A stretch of 64,000 nt of DNA from contig NZ_JACCBY010000005.1 of the NCBI RefSeq assembly GCF_013409985.1, forward strand, positions 62,001 to 126,000. The letters run 5' to 3'. This DNA is from Sphingomonas melonis. GTDB taxonomy: Bacteria > Pseudomonadota > Alphaproteobacteria > Sphingomonadales > Sphingomonadaceae. Numbering within the stretch: the first letter of the stretch is position 1; each line of letters opens with the position of its first letter. Below the pieces are notes generated by a model that worked only from the letters and a program-made list of their open reading frames with translations, was not told the origin of the DNA and ran no database searches. Below, piece after piece: positions 42,443 through 50,647 of the stretch. Both the position numbers and the translations under genes were made by a program.

Positions 42443-43228
42443 TCAGTCGCCCGCCTCGGGCGGCAACAGCGTCTTGACGAAATGGCCGCGCGGGCCGGCG
42501 TCGCCTTCCTGGCGGATCATCACCTGCGTCGTCTTGGCGAACCACATCCGCGTCACGCCATGGTCGGGCGCGTTATAGTCGGTGGTCATCAGCCAGCAGT
42601 CGATTGGTCGGCCATCGGCGCCGGCGATTCGCGCCGAACCGGCGATGGTGAAGCGATAACGGTCGGGCTTGCCCGCGCCGGGATCGTAGAGGCTGGCGAC
42701 GAAGGTCGTTCCCGCCGCCATCGGCAGCTGCTGGAACCACTCGCTGTCGGGCACGAAGTTGAACAGCGGCTCCGCACCCTCGACAGCGAAATCCTTGGCA
42801 TCGTTGCCGGCGCGATCGGCGATGCCGGTGACGCGCGTGCCGTCGAAGCGATAGGCGGCGGTCCTGGTCACGCCGTCGCGGATCGTGGTGCGCACCTGCT
42901 CGACCGGTCGCATCGTGCCCGCCTCCATCACGCTGTCCTCGCGACGGACGCCGCCGTTCGGCCCCGCCCCGTCCCACACCTGCGAGACGCGGACGAGGCG
43001 GCGTCCGTCACGCTCCTCGAAGCTGGTGGTGCGCGACCAGATGTCGATCGCGGTGCGATGCCCGTCCTTGACGACATAGCGCAGGTAGCGCTGCGTTCCC
43101 GCCTTGAGCAGCGCCGCGCGGGCGAGCGGGGCGCCCACCGGCACGACCAACTCCTTCGCCGCCACCGACACCGGCGCCGCCATCCCGAGGATCGCCGCCG
43201 CGCCAACCGCTATCGTCACAGATTTCAT
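42443..43228 (-). CDS. Periplasmic protein of unknown function
   Basis: A 261-residue protein with a clear signal peptide (MKSVTIAVGAAAILGMAAPV, cut after about SVAA). The mature part is beta-rich with LRYVVKDGHRTAIDIWSRTT and DRYRFTIAGSARIAG, reminiscent of DUF3108-type periplasmic proteins. It is convergent with the PAS gene and divergent from glutamate dehydrogenase. No catalytic motif is seen. Confidence 0.6.
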   Translation of the reverse strand: MKSVTIAVGAAAILGMAAPVSVAAKELVVPVGAPLARAALLKAGTQRYLRYVVKDGHRTAIDIWSRTTSFEERDGRRLVRVSQVWDGAGPNGGVRREDSVMEAGTMRPVEQVRTTIRDGVTRTAAYRFDGTRVTGIADRAGNDAKDFAVEGAEPLFNFVPDSEWFQQLPMAAGTTFVASLYDPGAGKPDRYRFTIAGSARIAGADGRPIDCWLMTTDYNAPDHGVTRMWFAKTTQVMIRQEGDAGPRGHFVKTLLPPEAGD

Positions 43229-43352
43229 CGCATCACCCCCGTCGCCGACCAAAGTGTTCTATGAAGCTACCACACATAAAGTTGCTCGCACGCGTTATTT
43301 TCGCACTGCGGCAAGCCTTGAGGTCCTTGGATTGCGGGAGCATAGGCGAGAC

Positions 43353-46300
43353 ATGGCCGACCAGAACCAGAGCATGGCCGAGGCGCTTGCCGCCCGGCTG
43401 ACCAAGGGCGCGCTACCGGGAGAGCTGACGGGCTTCGGCGATGCCGAACGCACCGCCGCCGCCGCGTTCGTCGCGCAGACCGCCGCCAGGCGCGAACCCG
43501 GCAGGCCGGCGATCGCGCTCGAGCCGATCGCCTCCGACGACGTCCGCCGCCGGATGCGGCTCGCCATCGTCAACGACGACATGCCCTTCCTGGTCGATTC
43601 GATCGCCGCGGCGATCGGCGAGCAGGACCTCGACATCGATCGCGTCATCCACCCCGTCGTCCGCGTGACCCGCGACGCCGACGGCGTAATGACCGACATC
43701 GGCGGCGCGGGCAGCCCCGAATCGATGATCTATATCGAGCTGGAGCGCGCCGACGCCCGCGACCGCCGCGGGCTGATCGAGGAGCTGACCGCAGTGCTCG
43801 CCGACGTGCGCGCCGCGGTCACCGACTGGCCGCTGCTCCAGCGCGCGATGGCGCGCGACGAGGCGGCGCTGCCGCAGGGCGAGGGCGCGGCGCTGCTGCA
43901 ATGGTTCCTCGACGGCCAGTTCACCCTGCTCGGCCATCAGATCTGGCGGCGCGACGGCAGCGCCGGCGAGGCGCTCGGCCTCGCGCGCAACCCGCACCAG
44001 ACGCCGGTGCTCGCCGAGGCGAGCCGCAGCCTCGCGATCCAGTGGTTCGAGGAGGGCAATGAGGCGCCGCTGCTGCTCAAGTCGAGCCTGATCTCCACCG
44101 TCCATCGCGCGGTGCCGCTCGATCTGGTCATCGTGCCGATCATGACCGGCAGCACGGTCGACGGCCTGTCGATCCACGCCGGCCTGTGGACCAGCGCCGC
44201 GCTCAGCGTCCGCCCGCGCGACGTGCCGGTGCTGCGCGCGCGCCTGTCGGCGCTGGAAGCCAAGTTCGGCTTCGATCCCAAGGGCCATGCCGGCAAGGCG
44301 CTGACCCACGCGCTCAGCGCCCTGCCCCATGATCTCGTCGTCGCCTTCCCGGCGCCGGCGCTCGAAGAGGTGGTGCTGACCGCGATGAGCCTCGCCGACC
44401 GGCCGCGGCCGGCGCTGGTGCTGGTACGCTCGGCGCTCGGGCGGCATCTGTTCGCCTTCGCCTGGCTGCCGCGCGACGACCTCACCACCGCCCGCCGCGT
44501 CCAGATCGCGCAGATGCTGACCGAGGCGTCGAACGGCACCGTGCTCAATTGGTCGATCAGCCTCGACGACGGCGTCGTCGCGCTGCTGCGCTACACGATC
44601 GACCTGCGCGGCGAGGGCCGGATGCCCGAGACCGAACCGCTCGCCGAGCGGCTGCGCCGGATGGTGCGCGGCTGGGTGTCTGACGTCGAGGCGGCGCTCG
44701 CCGAACAGGTGCCGGCGGCGCGTGCGGCGCGCCTTGCGCTGCGCTGGGCCAACGCCTTCCCGCCCAATTACCGCAACGTCAGCAGCCCGGCCGAGGCCGC
44801 CGCCGATATCCTGCGCATCGCGACGCTCGATGATCCCGACGCGCGCTCGGTGCGCATCTTCCCGGTGGTGCCGGGCGAGGACCGCCAGCTCAAGATCTAC
44901 AAGCTCGGCGGCGCGCTGGCGCTGTCCGACGCGGTGCCGGTGCTGGAGAATTTCGGCTTTCGCGTGATCGGCGAGCTGCCGACGCGGCTGCGCGAGGATG
45001 CCGACACCTTCGTCCACGACTTCGTCGTCGAAACCGACGCCAATGACGATGCGCATGACGCGGCGGTGCTCGAAGGCGCGATCGCCGCGGCGCTGGAAGG
45101 CGCAGCGGAGAATGACGCGTTCAACCGGCTGATCGTCGATGTCGGCGTGTCGCCGCAATCGGTCGTGCTGCTGCGCGCCTGGTTCCGCTACCTGCGTCAG
45201 GCCGGCCTGCCCTATGGCCTGACCACGGTGGTCGACGCGCTGCGCCGCGCGCCCAAGCTGACCAAGGCGCTGATCGCGCGCTTCGCCGCGGCGCACGATC
45301 CCGCCAACCCCGGCGATGTCGCGGCGGCGGACGAGACGATCGAGCGTGGCCTCGACGCGGTGTCGGCGATCGACGACGATCGCATCCTGCGCGCCTATCG
45401 CAACCTGATCGCCGCCTGCCTGCGCACCAACGCCTTCGCCCCCGCCGCGGCCGAGGCGCTGGCGTTCAAGCTCGACAGCCATCTTATCCCCGGCCTGCCC
45501 GCGCCGGTGCCGTGGCGCGAGGTCTGGGTCTATTCCCCACGCGTCGAGGGCATCCACCTGCGCGCCGGCCCGGTCGCGCGCGGCGGCCTGCGCTGGTCGG
45601 ACCGGCGCGACGACTTCCGCACCGAGATCCTCGGACTGATGAAGGCGCAGCGCGTCAAGAATGCGGTGATCGTGCCGACCGGCGCCAAGGGCGGCTTCTA
45701 TCCCAAGCAGCTCCCCTCGCCCGCGGTCGATCGCGACGCCTGGCTGGCGGAAGGCACCGAGAGCTACCGGATCTTCATCCGCTCGTTGCTGTCGATCACC
45801 GACAATATCGTCGAGGGCCGGGTCGTCCACCCGCAAGGCGTGCAGGTGCTCGACGGTGAGGACCCCTATTTTGTCGTCGCCGCCGACAAGGGCACCGCGA
45901 CGTTCAGCGATGTCGCCAATGCGCTGGCGCTGGAGCGCGACTTCTGGCTGGGCGACGCCTTCGCCAGCGGTGGCAGCGTCGGTTACGACCATAAGGCGAT
46001 GGGCATCACCGCCAAGGGCGCCTGGGTGTCGGTGCAGCGCCATTTCGCCGAGCGCGGCGTCGACGTGCAGACGCAACCGATCACCGTCGTCGGCTGCGGC
46101 GACATGTCGGGCGACGTCTTCGGCAACGGCATGCTGCTGTCGAAGGCGCTCAAGATCGTCGCGGCGTTCGACCATCGCCATATCTTCATCGATCCCAACC
46201 CCGATCCGGCGAAGAGCTGGGACGAGCGCGCGCGCATGTTCGCGCTGCCGCGGTCGAGCTGGGCGGATTACGACGCCGGCCTCATCAGCGAGGGCGGCGG

Positions 46301-47957
46301 CGTCTGGGCGCGCAGCGAGAAGGTCATCAAGCTGTCGCCGCAGGCGCAGGCGGCGCTCGGCATCACCGCGACGCAGCTCGATCCGGCGGCGCTGATCTCG
46401 GCGATCCTCAAGGCGCCTGCCGACCTGCTCTGGTTCGGCGGCATCGGCACCTATGTGAAGGCGGCGGCGGAGAACAATGTCGCGGTCGGCGACCCCGCCA
46501 ACGACCGCCTGCGCGTCAATGCCGAGGAACTGCGCGTCACCGCGATCGGCGAAGGCGCCAATCTTGGCGTGACGCAGGCGGCGCGCATCGCCTTCTCGAC
46601 GCGCGGCGGGCGGATCAACACCGACTTCATCGACAATTCGGCAGGCGTCGATTGTTCGGACAATGAGGTCAACATCAAGATCGCGCTCAACCGCGAGATG
46701 AACGAGGGCCGGCTCGGCTTCGAGGAGCGCAACGCGCTGCTCGCCAGCATGACCGACGATGTCGCGCATCTGGTGCTGGAGGATAACCGCCTGCAGACGC
46801 TGGCGCTGTCGATCGCGGAGGCCGACGGCGCCTCGGCGATCCCGAGCTATGTTCGCGTCATCGAGATCTTCGAGGGCAGCGGCCGGCTCGACCGTGCGGT
46901 CGAGGGGCTGACGGGCAACGAGGACCTGCTCCGTCGCGGGCAGGAAGGCCATGGCCTGACCCGGCCCGAGCTGGCGGTGCTGCTCGCCACCGCCAAGCTG
47001 GCGTTGCAGGACGGCATCGAGACCGCGCCGCTGGCGATGGCGCCCGAACTCGCGCCCGATCTCCACGCCGCCTTCCCGCCGGCAATGCAGCGCGACTATG
47101 CGCAGGCCATCGACGAGCACCGGCTGCGCGGCCAGATCGTCGCGACCAAGCTCGCCAATCGCATCGTCAACCGCCTCGGCATCCTTTTCCCGTTCGAACT
47201 GGCCGAGGAGGAAGGCGCGACGATCGCCGATATCGCGGCGATGTTCGTCGTCGCCGAGCGGCTGTTCGACCTCGACGCGCTGTGGACGGCGATCGAGCGC
47301 GCCGAGATCAGCGAGGGCGCGCGCATCGCCTTGTTCAACGAAGTGGCGGTCGCGACCCGCTCGCACATCGCCGACCTGCTCCGCGCCGCGGCGCCGGGTA
47401 CGCTGCCGGGTGCGGTGCTCGACCGGCTCGGCACCGGCATCGCCACGCTCGCCGGGCAGACCGCGTCGCTGCTGCTCGAAGAGGCCAATGCGCGGAGCGC
47501 TCGCATCGCCGCGCAGCTCGAGGCGGCGGGCGCGCCCGCCGATCTGGCGCAGCGCGTCGTCCGCCTGTTCGACCTCGACGGTGCGGTCGGGCTGGCGGCG
47601 CTTGGCGAACGGCTCGGCCTCGACGAGATCGAGCTGACCCGCGCGTTCACCCATCTCGGTCAGGCGCTGGGCCTCGACTGGGCGCAGGCGACCGCAGCGC
47701 GGATCGTGTCGGGCGATCCGTGGGAACGGCTGCTGCTCGCCGGTCTCGCCCGCGAATTCCAGCAACAGCGGCTGGAGTTCCTCGCCCGCAACGGCGATTC
47801 GGACCCGCGCGGTGCGGTCAGCGAATGGCTCGCGGCAAATGCGGCACGCGTCGGCCAGTTCAAGGCGGTGATCGACCGCGCCCGCCACGCCGCGCAGCCC
47901 AATGCGGCGATGCTCGCGCAGATCGCGGGTCAGGCGCGGGTGCTGCTGGGGCGGTAA
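43353..47957 (+). CDS. NAD-dependent glutamate dehydrogenase, large type
   Basis: Oxidatively deaminates glutamate to 2-oxoglutarate with NAD, feeding carbon to the TCA cycle. It has 1,534 residues, as expected for the large (about 180 kDa) NAD-GDH family. The N-terminal half carries ACT-like regulatory regions (RRMRLAIVNDDMPFLVDSI). The catalytic core has RGGLRWSDRRDDFRTEILG and LMKAQRVKNAVIVPTGAKGG (substrate Lys), then TVVGCGDMSGDVFGNGML (dinucleotide binding). ATG at 43353 has GGCGAG upstream and removes an unlikely extension into the divergent promoter region. The long open frame on the other strand is a GC artefact. Confidence 0.95.
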   Translation: MADQNQSMAEALAARLTKGALPGELTGFGDAERTAAAAFVAQTAARREPGRPAIALEPIASDDVRRRMRLAIVNDDMPFLVDSIAAAIGEQDLDIDRVIHPVVRVTRDADGVMTDIGGAGSPESMIYIELERADARDRRGLIEELTAVLADVRAAVTDWPLLQRAMARDEAALPQGEGAALLQWFLDGQFTLLGHQIWRRDGSAGEALGLARNPHQTPVLAEASRSLAIQWFEEGNEAPLLLKSSLISTVHRAVPLDLVIVPIMTGSTVDGLSIHAGLWTSAALSVRPRDVPVLRARLSALEAKFGFDPKGHAGKALTHALSALPHDLVVAFPAPALEEVVLTAMSLADRPRPALVLVRSALGRHLFAFAWLPRDDLTTARRVQIAQMLTEASNGTVLNWSISLDDGVVALLRYTIDLRGEGRMPETEPLAERLRRMVRGWVSDVEAALAEQVPAARAARLALRWANAFPPNYRNVSSPAEAAADILRIATLDDPDARSVRIFPVVPGEDRQLKIYKLGGALALSDAVPVLENFGFRVIGELPTRLREDADTFVHDFVVETDANDDAHDAAVLEGAIAAALEGAAENDAFNRLIVDVGVSPQSVVLLRAWFRYLRQAGLPYGLTTVVDALRRAPKLTKALIARFAAAHDPANPGDVAAADETIERGLDAVSAIDDDRILRAYRNLIAACLRTNAFAPAAAEALAFKLDSHLIPGLPAPVPWREVWVYSPRVEGIHLRAGPVARGGLRWSDRRDDFRTEILGLMKAQRVKNAVIVPTGAKGGFYPKQLPSPAVDRDAWLAEGTESYRIFIRSLLSITDNIVEGRVVHPQGVQVLDGEDPYFVVAADKGTATFSDVANALALERDFWLGDAFASGGSVGYDHKAMGITAKGAWVSVQRHFAERGVDVQTQPITVVGCGDMSGDVFGNGMLLSKALKIVAAFDHRHIFIDPNPDPAKSWDERARMFALPRSSWADYDAGLISEGGGVWARSEKVIKLSPQAQAALGITATQLDPAALISAILKAPADLLWFGGIGTYVKAAAENNVAVGDPANDRLRVNAEELRVTAIGEGANLGVTQAARIAFSTRGGRINTDFIDNSAGVDCSDNEVNIKIALNREMNEGRLGFEERNALLASMTDDVAHLVLEDNRLQTLALSIAEADGASAIPSYVRVIEIFEGSGRLDRAVEGLTGNEDLLRRGQEGHGLTRPELAVLLATAKLALQDGIETAPLAMAPELAPDLHAAFPPAMQRDYAQAIDEHRLRGQIVATKLANRIVNRLGILFPFELAEEEGATIADIAAMFVVAERLFDLDALWTAIERAEISEGARIALFNEVAVATRSHIADLLRAAAPGTLPGAVLDRLGTGIATLAGQTASLLLEEANARSARIAAQLEAAGAPADLAQRVVRLFDLDGAVGLAALGERLGLDEIELTRAFTHLGQALGLDWAQATAARIVSGDPWERLLLAGLAREFQQQRLEFLARNGDSDPRGAVSEWLAANAARVGQFKAVIDRARHAAQPNAAMLAQIAGQARVLLGR

Positions 47958-48000
47958 TACCGGCGATCCTTGGATGGAGCCGCCGCACCGTCACGACCAT

Positions 48001-48033
48001 CCCGTCACCCCGGACTGGTTCCGGAGTGACGGG
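48001..48033. terminator. Bidirectional terminator hairpin
   Basis: A 14-bp near-perfect stem (48001-48014 with 48020-48033, one mismatch) and 5-nt loop, between the convergent glutamate dehydrogenase and PepSY genes. Stems beginning CCCGTCAC are common extragenic palindromes in this group. Confidence 0.65.
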
Positions 48034-48078
48034 TGGTTGTGACGGGCGTCGTTAGAGAACGCTCGTCCCGGTCTCGGC

Positions 48079-49143
48079 CTATGTCCGTCGCACCTTCGCG
48101 CGCCATTCGCGCGCACGCCACCACATGATCACGCCCGTCACCGCGAGCACTGCCGGCGCGATGCCGCCGAGGAAGATCACCAGCTGCCAGACGATCCCCA
48201 TGCCCTCGCCGTCATGGATGCGCCGCATCGTCAGCGCGAGACCGCCTGGCCGGCGCGCCGGTGCCGCCACCGCCACGCCATTGTCGTCCGCCACCTTGAC
48301 GACATGGCCGCCGGCATAGGTCACCGTCCAGTCGGCGCTGCGCGTCGTCGGCCAGGCGATGCTGCGCACCGCGCCACGGCGTACGCTCGCCGCACGCGCA
48401 ACGACCAGATCGAGCGGCTGCCCCGGCTCGGCGAGCGGCACCGCGCGCATCATCGCGCCGCGATCCGGCCCGCGCTGGCCGCCGAACACGGCGGGAAAGC
48501 TGATCCACGCGCCGGTCAGCGACAGCACGAACAGCGGCAGCGCGATCCAGAAGCCTGCCATATGGTGCAGGTTGGTGTCGGTGTTGCGATGCCGCCGCCA
48601 GCGCAATCCCCTGGTCCACGCGCCCACCGTTGGCCACCACAGCCACAGGCCGGTAAAGCTCGACACCATCATCGCGATGCCGATCCAGCCGACGATCGTC
48701 CGCCCGACGCCCGGCACCTGCAGGCTGCCGTGCAGCACGTGGAGGAAGCGGACGAGGCCGGCATTGCTTGGCGCGACATCCAGCACCTTGGCAGTCGGCG
48801 GGTCGAGATAGACGATCGTGCGCAGCGGCGGCCCGCGCCGGTTCGGGTCGACGCTGGCTGGCGACGCGGCGACCGCGACCGGCCCCTTGCCCGTGGGCAT
48901 GGTGATCTGCGCGATCCGCTCGCCGGGCTTGAGCACCGCCTGCGCCGCGGCGGCATAGGTGTCGGGGGTGCGCAGCGTCCGGCCCGTGATCTGATAGCGC
49001 GCGGGATTGACGATATGGTCGAGCGCGTCGTGCCAGACCAGCGCCGCGCCCGAGAGCGACAGCGGGATGATCAGGATCGCCAGGATCAGGCCGATCCATT
49101 TGTGGATCTGGAACCACGTCCTGCGCCACGCCAACTTCGTCAT
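48079..49143 (-). CDS. PepSY-associated membrane protein
   Basis: A 354-residue inner-membrane protein of the PepSY_TM family, often made under iron limitation next to TonB receptors and thought to help ferric-siderophore reduction. Four membrane helices are visible: about 18-40, 143-165, 190-215 and 318-340. Conserved His occur in FQIHKWIGL, LHVLHGSL, NLHHMAGFW and RRIHDGEGMG, the usual haem or metal ligand positions. ATG at 49143 starts MTKLAWRRTW. Together with piuC, sel1 and fiu nearby it makes an iron-uptake cluster. Confidence 0.82.
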   Translation of the reverse strand: MTKLAWRRTWFQIHKWIGLILAILIIPLSLSGAALVWHDALDHIVNPARYQITGRTLRTPDTYAAAAQAVLKPGERIAQITMPTGKGPVAVAASPASVDPNRRGPPLRTIVYLDPPTAKVLDVAPSNAGLVRFLHVLHGSLQVPGVGRTIVGWIGIAMMVSSFTGLWLWWPTVGAWTRGLRWRRHRNTDTNLHHMAGFWIALPLFVLSLTGAWISFPAVFGGQRGPDRGAMMRAVPLAEPGQPLDLVVARAASVRRGAVRSIAWPTTRSADWTVTYAGGHVVKVADDNGVAVAAPARRPGGLALTMRRIHDGEGMGIVWQLVIFLGGIAPAVLAVTGVIMWWRAREWRAKVRRT

Positions 49144-49219
49144 CACTCGCTCCAACCCGTTGGCGCGGCGTCGCATGCGTGCCGGGGGAAGGTCAATCGG
49201 GGAGCATCCACCCACTGGT

Positions 49220-49247
49220 CGTCATCCCCGCCCGCGCGGGGATGACG
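49220..49247. terminator. Extragenic palindrome CGTCATCCCCGC
   Basis: A 12-bp perfect inverted repeat (49220-49231 with 49236-49247) with a 4-nt loop, between piuC and the PepSY gene. Repeats of this type are widespread in sphingomonads and may end transcription. Confidence 0.55.
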
Positions 49248-49271
49248 GACCTGGGGCGAACAGGCGTACGC

Positions 49272-49955
49272 CTAAACCTCCGCCCAGCGGCGCAGCAGAT
49301 TGTGGTACACGCCGGTCAGCTTCACCACGGCCGGGGCGTCCGCCCCCATCGCCGAGGTCGCCTCCTGCACGCCCTGATCGAGTTCGAACAGCATGCGCCG
49401 CGCGCCGTCGTCGCGCACCATCGACTGGACCCAGAAGAACGAGGCCACGCGGGCGCCACGCGTCACCGGCGTAACGCGGTGCAGGCTCGATGCCGGATAC
49501 AGCACCATATGACCGGCGGGCAGCTTGACGCTTTGCGTGCCGAACTGGTCCTCGATCACCAGCTCGCCACCGTCGTAATCGGCGGGATCGCTCAGGAACA
49601 GCGTCGCCGACAGGTCGGAGCGGATGCGGAAATCGCTGCCGCGCCGGATGCGGATCGCGCTGTCGACATGCGTGCCGAAGGTCTCGCCCGGCCCATAGCG
49701 GTTGAACAACGGCGGAAACACCTTGAGCGGCAGCGCCGCCGCGACGAACAGCGGTGCCGCGGCGAGCGCGTCGAGCACCATGGCGCCCCCTGCCCGCGCC
49801 GCCGCGCTCTCCTCGGGCAATTGCGCATTGCGCTTGGCGAGCGCCGACTGATGGCCGGAGGTGGCGTTGCCGTCGACCCAGTCGGCGGCATCGATCGTCG
49901 CGCGCAGCGCCGCGACGGCCGCGGCGTCGAGCAAATCGGGGATCGCGATCAGCAT
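49272..49955 (-). CDS. piuC: PiuC/PKHD-type Fe(II)/2-oxoglutarate hydroxylase
   Basis: A 227-residue dioxygenase of the PiuC/YbiX family, encoded beside catecholate siderophore receptors and presumed to modify siderophores or a related substrate. Iron ligands are visible: GTHVDSA (His96, Asp98) and SSLHRVTPV (His159), with Arg169 for 2-oxoglutarate. The start [18 protein letters not shown] region, [12 protein letters not shown] and [11 protein letters not shown] are strong family marks. It overlaps the Sel1 gene by seven bases, so it lies in the fiu-sel1-piuC operon. Confidence 0.88.
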   Translation of the reverse strand: MLIAIPDLLDAAAVAALRATIDAADWVDGNATSGHQSALAKRNAQLPEESAAARAGGAMVLDALAAAPLFVAAALPLKVFPPLFNRYGPGETFGTHVDSAIRIRRGSDFRIRSDLSATLFLSDPADYDGGELVIEDQFGTQSVKLPAGHMVLYPASSLHRVTPVTRGARVASFFWVQSMVRDDGARRMLFELDQGVQEATSAMGADAPAVVKLTGVYHNLLRRWAEV

Positions 49956-50647
49956 GCGCGCCGGCCCGCCAGCGCCGCCGGGCCGCGGCTGCGCAAGGCC
50001 GGATACGGGCAGGCGGCGAGCCAGTCGCGCACCTGCCCGACGAAACGGTCGTTGCCCAGCGCGCCGGCGCGGCCGATCCAGTGCAGGGCTTCGTCCATCC
50101 GCCCCGTGTCTGCCAGCATTCGCGCATGGTTGAAACAGCCGCGGAAATCGCCCCCCGCTGCGGCGCGCGCGTAGCATCGCGCCGCCTTCGCCATGTCGCG
50201 TGGGAAGACCCAGCCGTCCTCGGCGAAGCTGCCGACGAAATTGATCGCCTTGGCGTTGCCAAGCCGTGCGGCGCGCTCCAGCCAGTCGAGCGCCGCCGCC
50301 TTGTCCTCCGCCACGCCCTCGCCAAGCGTGAGCAGCGTCGCGTAATTGTACATCGCCCAGTCGAGCCCGCGCTCGGCGGCGACGCGATAGCATTCCGCCG
50401 CGCGCGCCTTGTCGATCCGCGTGCCCCAGCCGAGGTCGTAGCAGCGCCCGACCATGTTGAGCGCCATCAGATGCTGCTGCGCCGCCGCCTTGGTGAACCA
50501 GTCGAGCGCCGCGGCCGGGTCCGCGGCGACGCCGTTGCCGTCGAGCAGCATCTGCCCGAGCATCGCCTGTGCCTCGGGCAGCCCCGCCTCCGCCGCGCGC
50601 CGAACGAGCGCAACGTCGTCATCGGCAAGCGCAGTCGCGGGCGTCAA
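49949..50647 (-). CDS. Sel1-repeat protein
   Basis: A 232-residue solenoid of Sel1/TPR-like repeats: [56 protein letters not shown] and [16 protein letters not shown]. They form a protein-binding scaffold. TTG at 50647 overlaps the fiu stop and gives a sensible start; longer frames lie inside fiu. From memory, Sel1 proteins are frequent between fiu-type receptor and piuC genes in this group, but their role there is unclear. Confidence 0.75.
   Translation of the reverse strand: MTPATALADDDVALVRRAAEAGLPEAQAMLGQMLLDGNGVAADPAAALDWFTKAAAQQHLMALNMVGRCYDLGWGTRIDKARAAECYRVAAERGLDWAMYNYATLLTLGEGVAEDKAAALDWLERAARLGNAKAINFVGSFAEDGWVFPRDMAKAARCYARAAAGGDFRGCFNHARMLADTGRMDEALHWIGRAGALGNDRFVGQVRDWLAACPYPALRSRGPAALAGRRAC

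Noticed and set aside
43413..47888. 1,491-codon open frame opposite the glutamate dehydrogenase gene
   Set aside because: It mirrors the codon bias of a high-GC gene, is extremely Arg-rich and has no recognisable motif; the plus-strand protein is unmistakable.
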